Part shown: piece after piece, positions 1 through 5,754 of the stretch | Numbering within the stretch: the first letter of the stretch is position 1 | Layout: each line of letters begins with the position of its first letter | Assembly: GCA_030618945.1 (NCBI GenBank) | Contig: JAUXCI010000172.1 | Coordinates: 1 to 5,754, forward strand | Source: Flavobacteriaceae bacterium | GTDB lineage: Bacteria; Bacteroidota; Bacteroidia; Flavobacteriales; Flavobacteriaceae | Length of the DNA stretch: 5,754 nt | Reading direction: 5' to 3' | Program-made: the position numbers and the translations under genes | The notes under the pieces: generated by a model | Seen by the model: only the letters and a program-made list of their open reading frames with translations | Database searches by the model: none | What the model was told of the DNA's origin: nothing

Positions 1-113
1 CTATAAATGTATTCTGTATACCTTCATTATTCCTTGATCATGTACCTTAAAGGAAGAGATGAAATATGATTAAAAAAGGAGTTGTATTTTTCTGTTACTG
101 GAAAACTCGCATC

Positions 114-144
114 GGACCATAACAAACTTGGTCCATTACAAACT
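114..144 (+). repeat. 15-bp tandem direct repeat, with hairpin
   Basis: GGACCATAACAAACT (114-128) is followed after one base by GGTCCATTACAAACT (130-144); 13 of 15 bases match, giving a 16-bp period. A related copy lies on the minus strand near 271-285. The first unit and the start of the second can also pair as a hairpin with a 6-bp stem (GGACCA 114-119, TGGTCC 129-134) and a 9-nt loop. There is no T-run after it, so it does not look like an intrinsic terminator. Function unknown. Confidence 0.55.
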
Positions 145-245
145 CTGACCACCGTCATTAATATAGAGGAATAGCTGTACAGTACGGACATGCATCAAAT
201 GAGATTTGCAAACATTTAAAAAAAATCTATTCCATTTCAACATGT

Positions 246-259
246 TCAATTATAATTGA
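246..259. repeat. 14-bp perfect palindrome
   Basis: TCAATTATAATTGA is perfectly self-complementary and is directly preceded by a second short palindrome, AACATGTT (239-246). It lies just downstream of the broken porQ end, inside the inverted-repeat-bounded segment. In such AT-rich DNA a 14-bp palindrome can arise by chance. It could be a protein-binding site, but nothing else supports that. Confidence 0.4.
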
Positions 260-276
260 CTGAAAGGCCGAATATG

Positions 277-588
277 TTATGGTCCGAGTTCGTGCAGGGT
301 GCCAAATCGTCTGTTGACCAGGTGGGCAAAAGTAACTGAGCCCATATTTACATCTGCCAAATAATTTACATAATTTACACCCACATGGTTATCCATATAC
401 CTGCTTATTGTCGCAGGATTCCACAAAGGCTGGTTGACATCATCCTTAATAGTCAATATTTCTCCGCCCAAAGCAGCCTGAGCTGCAGAGGTAGGTATAT
501 TCAAAAAATTATAGATCCTTTCTCCTCCAACTTGTGACGAGGCTGCTTGAAAAGTAATGAAGAATATTATCAGGAATCTAAATTTCAT
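277..588 (-). pseudogene. porQ: PorQ N-terminal fragment (type IX secretion), truncated
   Basis: The frame encodes 103 residues beginning with a signal peptide (basic start MKFRF, hydrophobic stretch about 6-16, probable cleavage near SSQ 17-19). What follows reads like the N-terminus of PorQ, an outer-membrane beta-barrel-type protein of the type IX secretion attachment complex (with PorU, PorV and PorZ): YNFLNIPTSAAQAALGG (26-42), a DDVNQPLWNPATI stretch (49-61), and MDNHVGVNYVNYLADVN (65-81). Full-length PorQ is about three times longer. Similarity stops at His99, where the family normally continues with an AGVTYxNYG-like strand; here four unrelated residues (ELGP) and a stop follow, encoded by an inverted repeat. 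The rest of the gene is not found in the remaining 276 nt. The product cannot form a barrel, so it is a gene remnant, a rearrangement product, or the result of a misassembled contig end. It lies 115 nt downstream of, and on the same strand as, the repressor gene. PorQ identity is fairly sure; PorV/FadL-like relatives are the alternative. Confidence 0.75.
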
Positions 589-603
589 AGGTTTTACAAA
601 GAA

Positions 604-639
604 ATGAAATAATGAGGGAAGGATATAATGAAATAATGA
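604..639. repeat. 12-bp direct repeat upstream of the porQ fragment
   Basis: ATGAAATAATGA occurs exactly at 604-615 and again at 628-639, a spacing of 24 bp, in the 115-nt gap between the repressor stop and the porQ start. On the coding strand of porQ these read TCATTATTTCAT, about 15 and 40 nt upstream of its ATG. They could be regulator sites for porQ or simply low-complexity AT-rich sequence. The same gap contains an 8-bp palindrome (GTGATCAC, 654-661). I see no convincing terminator for the repressor gene here. Confidence 0.45.
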
Positions 640-703
640 TGTAATATCCCGAGGTGATCACGCCGCAACTGAACCCTCAGAAATAAAGGGGTGAGTAATC
701 TTA

Positions 704-1477
704 TTAACTTACTTTCTTTTTGATAGACTCCAGCTGTACCCCAATATTGGTAAGCATTTGAGCAACGCTCTCTGTGTTGATCTCGCTCTCATCGTATTCG
801 CTCAAGTTAATATGGCAGGTAAACTCCCATAACTCGAGAATTTCATTTACCGGAACATAATAGGGATCGTATTTTCTGTTATCAGATACCATTAACAAAC
901 ACTGGTGCTCTTCAATTTTATCGTACACCCTTTTGTAAACCAAACCATCATTGTGGGTCAGTACAATGTAAGTACTCCCACTATTTAAATAGCCGATGTC
1001 TTCCAGGTATCTGGAAATAATAAAAGAACCGCTTTTGATGGGTAGCATAGAATCACCTTTAATGGGAAATGCCCTGTGTTTTCCCATTGGTAAAAAAGGT
1101 AGTTTTAAATCATTTAAACTTTCAATATACTCAGGATCCGAATAACCTCTCAAATATCCTGCGGAAGCATCATCTGAAACAATTTCAACCATGTCTTCAT
1201 TATTTTCATTCACTTTGATCGGAAATAAAATGCGTTGGTTTCCAATGTGAATAAACGAAGCATCTTCTGCCTTGGAAAGGTCATTCTTGATCAGTACATC
1301 AATAGGCAGGTTAAAATAATTTGAAAGGGCAATCAAAATCTCAACCGGTGGTGACGAACGACCTTGTTCATAAGAGGCCACACGCTCGCGACTAATATTC
1401 AATTCATTGGCAAAGAATTCCTGGGTATGATTCTTTAGCTCTCTCAAGTGTTTGATGTTATTTGCAATAAAACTCAT
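704..1477 (-). CDS. LexA-like XRE/S24 autocleaving repressor
   Basis: A 257-residue transcriptional repressor. Residues about 5-62 form an XRE/HTH_3 DNA-binding domain (LRELKNHTQEFFANELNISR then ERVASYEQGR, with the typical SxPP step at 41-44). Residues about 125-220 form an S24 (LexA/UmuD/CI) peptidase domain: catalytic Ser143 in KGDSMLP and general-base Lys182 in LVYKRVY, 39 residues apart. An Ala106-Gly107 pair in DDASAGYLRG, 37 residues before the serine, is the likely self-cleavage bond; E. coli LexA has similar spacing (84/119/156). The architecture is that of phage CI-type and Bacteroidota LexA-family repressors, not E. coli LexA with its winged helix. A C-terminal tail (about 224-257) goes beyond the S24 fold and may form a helix. 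The gene is transcribed divergently from the polymerase pair, with its promoter overlapping a putative operator, so autoregulation and control of the polymerases are likely (inference). RecA-stimulated cleavage is expected from the family, not shown. A phage-repressor origin is possible, but no phage genes are nearby. Confidence 0.9.
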   Translation of the reverse strand: MSFIANNIKHLRELKNHTQEFFANELNISRERVASYEQGRSSPPVEILIALSNYFNLPIDVLIKNDLSKAEDASFIHIGNQRILFPIKVNENNEDMVEIVSDDASAGYLRGYSDPEYIESLNDLKLPFLPMGKHRAFPIKGDSMLPIKSGSFIISRYLEDIGYLNSGSTYIVLTHNDGLVYKRVYDKIEEHQCLLMVSDNRKYDPYYVPVNEILELWEFTCHINLSEYDESEINTESVAQMLTNIGVQLESIKKKVS

Positions 1478-1479
1478 AA

Positions 1480-1517
1480 TGGTACATATATTATCAGGGT
1501 CTGGTACAAATATAACC
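1480..1517. promoter_or_regulatory. Putative tandem operator of the S24 repressor
   Basis: Two similar 16-bp sites lie in the divergent region: TGGTACATATATTATC (1480-1495) and TGGTACAAATATAACC (1502-1517). They match at 13 of 16 positions and start 22 bp apart, about two helical turns, so both would face the same side of the DNA. The second copy covers the -7 box of the repressor promoter and abuts the -7 box of the polymerase promoter; the first lies in the repressor leader. This is what a shared, autoregulated operator would look like. Each copy has only weak internal symmetry (GGT...ACC in the second). The sites are seen; repressor binding is inference. Confidence 0.55.
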
Positions 1518-1538
1518 TAATTTTGTTTCATATTCAAA
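1507..1538 (-). promoter_or_regulatory. Bacteroidota-type promoter of the repressor gene
   Basis: On the minus strand, TTTG (1538 to 1535) and TATATTTG (1514 to 1507) match the Bacteroidota sigma-ABfr boxes TTTG (-33) and TAnnTTTG (-7), with a 20-bp spacer close to the usual length. Transcription would begin near 1500, giving a leader of about 22 nt before the ATG at 1477. The -7 box lies within the second copy of the putative operator, so bound repressor would block its own transcription. Confidence 0.6.
1518..1525 (+). promoter_or_regulatory. Candidate -7 box for the polymerase operon
   Basis: TAATTTTG matches the Bacteroidota -7 consensus TAnnTTTG exactly and lies 32 nt before the polymerase start codon. 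No clear TTTG stands at the expected -33 distance (around 1494-1500), so the promoter may be weak or may rely on the -7 box. The putative operator copy at 1502-1517 ends directly next to it, well placed for repression. A second, weaker candidate is TATCTTTT (1542-1549), 7 of 8 matches, which would give an almost leaderless transcript. Confidence 0.45.
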
Positions 1539-1557
1539 AATTATCTTTTAACGCACT

Positions 1558-4533
1558 ATGTATTTAAATACTCACACCTGCTACAGCTTGAGATACGGCA
1601 CGATAAAGCCCGAAGAATTATTGCAACTAGCAAGGCATAAAGGTTTGGACACTTTGCCTTTAACTGATATAAACAGTACCACTGCCTGTATAGATTTTGT
1701 GCGATTGGCTGCTAAATACAATATCAAACCGGTACTGGGTGTTGATTTTAGAAATGGGGTGAAACAGGAGTTTATATTGCTGGCTCAAAACAATCAAGGC
1801 TTCCAGTATATCAATCAATACCTGAGTGGGTTTCTGCATCAAAAAGGATTCAACCTGCCGCCAAAACCGGCTGACTTAGCTGAAGTATTTGTGGTCTATC
1901 CGTTTTCAAAGCATATGCAAGGCCCTTTAAAAAATAACGAGTTTCTGGGGGTCAGGCCTGATGATATTCCAAAATTAAAATTTTCAAAAAAAAAGTGGCC
2001 GATGAGCAAGCTGGTCATCCTTCAAACAGTTTCTTTTCAAAATAAAAAAGGTTTTAATACGCATCGTTTATTACGAGCCATTGATAACAATACCTTATTG
2101 AGCAAACTACCCGTTTCAGAACAGGGAAATGAAAAAGACATAATGCTGTCTTCCGAAGAACTTTTTGAGCTTTACAAAGATTTTCCCGAGATCATTAGCA
2201 ATACCCAATTAATCCTGGAGCAGTGTACTATTGAGTTTGAATTTGACAATAGCATCCCTAAAAACCAAAAAACCTATACCAATAATGAGGCGCTTGACTT
2301 TAGACTCATGCGTAAACTGGCTTATCAGGGTTTAAAGTATCGCTATAAAAAACTAGGAACACGCATTTTTAATCGACTTGAAAAAGAACTGGAGATCATT
2401 CAGCAAAAAGAATTTGTTTCCTATTTTTTGATCAACTGGAAGATTTTAAAATACGCCAGAAGTAAAAACTATTATTATGTTGGCAGAGGAAGCGGGGCCA
2501 ACAGTATTGTTGCCTACCTCCTGCGCATTACGGATGTTGACCCCATTGAGCTGGACCTCTATTTTGAAAGATTTATCAACTTATACAGAAAGAATCCGCC
2601 TGATTTTGATCTTGATTTTTCCTGGCGCGACAGGGATGATATCACCCATTTCATCTTTAACAGATTTAAGAACACGGCTTTGATCTGCGTATACAACACT
2701 TTTAAATTTAAGGCCTCTGTTCGTGAACTCGGCAAGGTGTTTGGATTGCCTAAAGAGGAAATCGATAAACTCTCTAAAGGACGTTTTCATATTGATCATT
2801 TGGATTTTTTATCAAAGCTGGTTATCGCTTACAGTAAATTTATCGAAGGCTTCCCAAATTATCTGGGAATCCATGCCGGAGGTATTTTGATCTCTGAAAA
2901 ACCCATCAGTCATTATACCGCCACTTTTTTACCTCCTAAAGGCTTTTCCACCACCATGTTTGACATGGTCGTAGCCGAGGATATAGGTCTCTATAAATTT
3001 GACATCCTAAGCCAGAGGGGCCTGGGAAAGATCAAGGAAGCCGTAGAAATTGTACGGTATAACAAGCCTGACATCCCTCCTATTGACATCCATGACATCA
3101 AGCGATTCAAAGAGGATAAGAAAATAAAATACCTGTTAAAAAATGCCAAGGCCATAGGCTGTTTTTATGTAGAATCACCTGCCATGCGCATGCTGCTAAA
3201 AAAATTACAGGTAGATAACTACCTGGGATTGGTAGCGGCTAGTTCAGTGATCAGGCCGGGAGTATCTAAATCAGGGATGATGAGAGAATATATTTTAAGG
3301 TATCGTCATCCGGAAAGGAGAAAAGAAGCTCACCCTATACTTTTAAAGATCATGCCCGAAACCTATGGCGTTATGGTTTATCAGGAGGACGTGATCAAAA
3401 TGGCCCACTTTTTTGGAGGACTTACCCTGGGAGAAGCAGACATGCTGAGGCGGGGGATGTCTGGTAAATTCAGATCGAGGAAAGAATTTTTAAAAGTAAA
3501 AAGCCAGTTTTTTAATAATTGTAGCCAAAAAGGACATTCCAATGGATTAACCACAGAAATCTGGAGGCAGATAGAGAGCTTTGCCGGCTATGCTTTTGCC
3601 AAAGGGCATTCTGCTTCTTATGCGGTAGAAAGTTACCAAAGCTTATTCCTAAAAGCCTATTACCCTCTTGAATATATGGTAGCCACCATTAACAATTTCG
3701 GTGGATTTTACAGAGTGGACCTCTATCTTCACGAAGCAAAGATGCACGGTGCAATAATTCATCCTCCTCACATCAACAAGAGCAGTTACGAATCCCGTAT
3801 TGAAGGAAAACATATCTATCTGGGCTTTATACTACTTTATTCCTTTGAAGCGGCCAATGCCAAAAAGATTGTTATGGAAAGGTTTAAAAACGGAGATTAT
3901 ACTGACCTGGATGATTTTATTTACAGGGTCCCCATTTCTATAGAGCAAATTTCTATCCTGATCAAGATCAACGCTTTTAAATTTACCGGAAGAAATAAGC
4001 GGGAATTACTATGGGAGGCCTATATGAAGATCAACAAGGTTAACCTGGAAGAACAGGTTATCACCTTATTCAAAACTGAAAAGATCACTTATCAAACCCC
4101 CCAGTTGCCCAGTTCCAGGTATGAGGATGCCTTTGATGAAATCGAATACCTTGGATTTTCGCTTTGTGATCCTTTTGAGTTGGTGACCGATAAGATAGCT
4201 GCTTCCATTCCTGCCAAAGACTTTATAAATTACATCCATAAGACCGTTGTGGCCTATGGCTATTATGTAACGATTAAAAATACTTCTACCCATAAAGGAG
4301 ACAGTATGTATTTTGGCACTTTTTTAGACAAAAACGGGGATTATATTGATACGGTGCATTTTCCTCCTGCAGCCAAAAAATATCCATTTAGAGGAAGGGG
4401 TGTTTATAAATTGTCAGGGAAGGTTATGGAAGAATTCGACAGCATCAGCATTGAGATTGATTTTATGGAAAAGCTTGGCGTGATGCAAGATCCCCGTTAT
4501 GCCGAAGACGAACCGAAACAACTTAAATCATGA
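1558..4533 (+). CDS. dnaE: DnaE-like C-family DNA polymerase (accessory, damage-associated)
   Basis: A 991-residue relative of the DNA polymerase III alpha subunit, shorter than replicative DnaE (about 1160 in E. coli, often over 1400 in Bacteroidota). Domains: PHP-like (1 to about 200), palm with the YVGRGSGANS motif (307-316) and PDFDLDF (348-354, metal-binding Asp351 and Asp353), a third catalytic Asp482 in YKFDILS, the HAGGILIS segment (439-446), fingers with VESPAMRMLLKKL (538-550), YGVMVYQED (603-611), GEADMLRRGM (625-634) and FAKGHSASYA (680-689), a helix-hairpin-helix region (about 750-822), and a C-terminal OB fold (about 895-970). Polymerase residues look intact. The PHP motif is degraded: HxH reads N-T-H (4-6) and TDH reads TDI (36-38), so metal-dependent proofreading by PHP is unlikely. 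I see no obvious clamp-binding pentapeptide in the C-terminal part. An in-frame TAA lies six bases upstream of the ATG, fixing the earliest start. The next gene overlaps by 4 nt. Size, context and repressor suggest an ImuC/DnaE2-like translesion role rather than the main replicase; orthology to DnaE2 proper is uncertain. Confidence 0.92.
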   Translation: MYLNTHTCYSLRYGTIKPEELLQLARHKGLDTLPLTDINSTTACIDFVRLAAKYNIKPVLGVDFRNGVKQEFILLAQNNQGFQYINQYLSGFLHQKGFNLPPKPADLAEVFVVYPFSKHMQGPLKNNEFLGVRPDDIPKLKFSKKKWPMSKLVILQTVSFQNKKGFNTHRLLRAIDNNTLLSKLPVSEQGNEKDIMLSSEELFELYKDFPEIISNTQLILEQCTIEFEFDNSIPKNQKTYTNNEALDFRLMRKLAYQGLKYRYKKLGTRIFNRLEKELEIIQQKEFVSYFLINWKILKYARSKNYYYVGRGSGANSIVAYLLRITDVDPIELDLYFERFINLYRKNPPDFDLDFSWRDRDDITHFIFNRFKNTALICVYNTFKFKASVRELGKVFGLPKEEIDKLSKGRFHIDHLDFLSKLVIAYSKFIEGFPNYLGIHAGGILISEKPISHYTATFLPPKGFSTTMFDMVVAEDIGLYKFDILSQRGLGKIKEAVEIVRYNKPDIPPIDIHDIKRFKEDKKIKYLLKNAKAIGCFYVESPAMRMLLKKLQVDNYLGLVAASSVIRPGVSKSGMMREYILRYRHPERRKEAHPILLKIMPETYGVMVYQEDVIKMAHFFGGLTLGEADMLRRGMSGKFRSRKEFLKVKSQFFNNCSQKGHSNGLTTEIWRQIESFAGYAFAKGHSASYAVESYQSLFLKAYYPLEYMVATINNFGGFYRVDLYLHEAKMHGAIIHPPHINKSSYESRIEGKHIYLGFILLYSFEAANAKKIVMERFKNGDYTDLDDFIYRVPISIEQISILIKINAFKFTGRNKRELLWEAYMKINKVNLEEQVITLFKTEKITYQTPQLPSSRYEDAFDEIEYLGFSLCDPFELVTDKIAASIPAKDFINYIHKTVVAYGYYVTIKNTSTHKGDSMYFGTFLDKNGDYIDTVHFPPAAKKYPFRGRGVYKLSGKVMEEFDSISIEIDFMEKLGVMQDPRYAEDEPKQLKS

Positions 4534-5753
4534 TACACTTAAACGAGAGGAATATCCTTCACATGGATTTAGACACCTTCTTCGTGTCTTGTGAAAGACT
4601 TATAGACAGCAAGTTAAACAACAAACCTGTATTAATAGGCGGCACCTCAGACAGAGGCGTTGTGGCTTCCTGCAGTTATGAGGCCCGCAGATTTGGTATC
4701 CATTCTGCCATGCCTATGCGTATGGCCAAACAGCTTTGCCCCGAAGCTGTAATACTGAGGGGCAACTCAGGAATCTATTCTAAATATTCCAATATGGTCA
4801 CCGACATTATTAAAGAGACTGTTCCGCTTTATGAAAAATCATCCATTGATGAATTTTATATTGACCTTACAGGGATGGATACGTTTTTTGGGTCTCATAA
4901 ACTCGCTTCAGAACTGAGAACCAAGATTATCAAAGAATCGGGTTTACCCATCTCTTTTGGTTTGTCTATCAACAAAACTGTTTCAAAAATTGCTACAGGT
5001 GAAGCCAAACCCAATAACCAGATCAAAATAATCAGTGGAGAAGAAAAACCTTTTCTGGCACCCCTTTCGGTCAGAAAAATCCCCATGGTAGGAAAAGTAA
5101 CCTATAAGTCATTATGCGATCTGGGTATAAAAAAAATAAAAACGGTACAGGAAATGCCTTTGGGAATGATGTCAAAGGTATTAGGTAAGAACGGAAGTTC
5201 TATCTGGAAAAAGGCCAATGGTATTGATAACACGCCCGTAATCCAATACCAGGAAAGAAAATCGATCTCTACAGAAAGAACCTTTGACCGTGATACTACG
5301 GATATTACAAAATTAAAGACTATTCTTACAGCCATGGCTCAGGAACTCTCCTACCAGCTGCGCAATGGAAATAAACTGACAGCCTGTATTTCAGTCAAAC
5401 TCCGGTATTCTGATTTCCAAACCTATACCATGCAAAAAAGGGTTCCTTATAGTGCTTCTGATCATACCATTTTCCCTGTAGTGATGGAATTGTTTAAACG
5501 CTTATACCAACGTCGACTTTTAGTAAGACTGATCGGGATAAATTTTAGTCATCTGGTGGAGGGAGGTCATCAGATCAACCTTTTTGAAGACTGTGATAAA
5601 GTAATCAGTTTATACCAGGCCATGGATCGGATAAGAAATCGCTATGGCAGTAGAGCAGTAATCAATGCTTCGGGTATAGGCGTAAAAAGCATTGGCAGAA
5701 GCAATCCTTTTAATGGTGAAGCTCCTCCTTTATTGGCAAACAGGAGGAGGTAA
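4530..5753 (+). CDS. dinB: Y-family DNA polymerase (Pol IV / DinB type)
   Basis: A 407-residue translesion polymerase. The palm has metal-binding Asp13 in MDLDTFFVSCE (12-22), with Phe18 at the steric-gate position, and Asp107/Glu108 in KSSIDEFYIDLTG (103-115). The fingers carry SYEARRFGIHSAMP (49-62). A helix-hairpin-helix thumb lies at about 182-200 (KIPMVGKVTYKSLCDLGI), and a little-finger domain follows (about 243-342). QINLF at 348-352 is a canonical beta-clamp-binding motif. A tail of 55 residues follows the motif (QAMDRIRNRYGSRAV, 363-377), as in many Bacteroidota DinB and UmuC-like proteins and unlike E. coli DinB, where the clamp motif is terminal. All catalytic residues are present, so this is not an inactive ImuB. 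The ATG overlaps the upstream TGA (ATGA), indicating translational coupling in one operon with the DnaE-like polymerase. It would bypass lesions or extend mismatched ends at stalled forks, error-prone, and is probably induced together with its partner when the S24 repressor is cleaved (inference). A UmuC-like assignment is the main alternative name. Confidence 0.95.
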   Translation: MIHLNERNILHMDLDTFFVSCERLIDSKLNNKPVLIGGTSDRGVVASCSYEARRFGIHSAMPMRMAKQLCPEAVILRGNSGIYSKYSNMVTDIIKETVPLYEKSSIDEFYIDLTGMDTFFGSHKLASELRTKIIKESGLPISFGLSINKTVSKIATGEAKPNNQIKIISGEEKPFLAPLSVRKIPMVGKVTYKSLCDLGIKKIKTVQEMPLGMMSKVLGKNGSSIWKKANGIDNTPVIQYQERKSISTERTFDRDTTDITKLKTILTAMAQELSYQLRNGNKLTACISVKLRYSDFQTYTMQKRVPYSASDHTIFPVVMELFKRLYQRRLLVRLIGINFSHLVEGGHQINLFEDCDKVISLYQAMDRIRNRYGSRAVINASGIGVKSIGRSNPFNGEAPPLLANRRR

Positions 5754-5754
5754 A

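Larger units (their letters stand above)
1..276. other. Non-coding or degraded segment with short repeats
   Basis: I find no supportable gene here on either strand. The longest ATG-initiated reading of any note is an 18-codon plus-strand frame at 66-122 that ends inside a repeat; it has no recognisable similarity and is probably not a gene. The reverse strand does not continue the PorQ homology that stops near position 292. The segment is AT-rich and contains a 13-bp inverted repeat (112-124 and 275-287), a 15-bp tandem direct repeat (114-128 and 130-144), and a 14-bp perfect palindrome (246-259). It may be a remnant of a small inserted or rearranged element, or an artefactual contig end. Confidence 0.5.
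104..290. repeat. Imperfect inverted repeat flanking ~150 bp
   Basis: TCGGACCATAACA at 112-124 recurs exactly on the opposite strand at 275-287. Allowing a 5-nt insertion (CATCG, 110-114) in the left arm, the match extends to 16 nt: AACTCG plus GACCATAACA, covering 104-124 and 275-290. The arms face each other like the terminal inverted repeats of a small non-autonomous element, with about 150 nt between them. The right arm starts only one or two bases past the point where PorQ homology ends, which links the repeat to the break in that gene. No transposase is present, no target duplication was identified, and the segment left of the repeat is not the missing part of porQ, so a simple insertion does not explain it. 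Confidence 0.6.

Noticed and set aside
66..122. 18-codon plus-strand frame ending in TRIGP
   Set aside because: Too short, no recognisable similarity, and its end lies in a repeat. Mentioned only because it shares the repeat-encoded end with the porQ fragment.
104..290. Integron attC site or gene cassette, suggested by CATAACAAAC at 118-127 and GTTATGG at 276-282
   Set aside because: The span is too long, the interior does not fold as an extended imperfect palindrome, the core consensus GTTRRRY is not met, and no integrase is present.
672..695. Possible terminator hairpin after the repressor gene (CCCT/AGGG)
   Set aside because: The stem is only 4-5 bp, the loop is loose and no T-run follows on the minus strand.
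704..1477. Prophage CI repressor as the primary identity
   Set aside because: CI-like architecture fits, but no integrase, Cro or structural phage genes are nearby, and the divergent partners are DNA polymerases, favouring a chromosomal damage-response regulator.
5143..5153. GGTACA motif within dinB resembling the putative operator core
   Set aside because: Only the 6-bp core matches and it is inside coding sequence; such a match is expected by chance.
1660..5335. Antisense and alternate-frame ORFs of 60-77 codons inside the two polymerase genes
   Set aside because: They lie entirely within strongly conserved coding sequence, have no recognisable domains and read as shadows of the real frames.

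Overview
The window looks like a low-GC chromosomal fragment of a Bacteroidota member, most likely a flavobacterium. Three things point that way: a fragment of PorQ (a type IX secretion protein found in this phylum), promoter boxes of the Bacteroidota type (TTTG / TAnnTTTG) with no convincing Shine-Dalgarno sequences, and the protein sequences themselves.

Layout. Positions 1-276 hold no gene I can support, but they contain several short repeats and palindromes. Positions 277-588 (minus strand) encode the first ~99 residues of a PorQ-like protein, then the homology stops abruptly at an inverted repeat, so the gene is broken or rearranged (or the assembly is chimeric here). After a 115-nt gap comes a minus-strand gene (704-1477) for a LexA-like repressor: an N-terminal XRE helix-turn-helix fused to an S24 autoprotease domain with cleavage site and Ser/Lys dyad in place. 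An 80-nt divergent control region (1478-1557) separates it from a plus-strand pair: a 991-residue C-family DNA polymerase (DnaE-like, 1558-4533) and a 407-residue Y-family polymerase (DinB/Pol IV type, 4530-5753). Their stop and start codons overlap as ATGA.

How the genes probably work together. The arrangement reads as a damage-inducible mutagenesis cassette. The S24 repressor would bind a pair of similar 16-bp sites in the divergent region, repressing itself and the polymerase pair. DNA damage (RecA filaments) would trigger self-cleavage, releasing an accessory replicative-type polymerase and a translesion polymerase made in coupled fashion. It resembles in logic the lexA-imuA-imuB-dnaE2 cassette of Proteobacteria, but no imuA is present and a catalytically intact DinB with a clamp-binding motif stands where the inactive ImuB would be. 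The gene identities and motifs are seen in the sequence; the regulation and the joint function are inference. This gene order is, to my knowledge, not unique among Bacteroidota, so the novelty is moderate.
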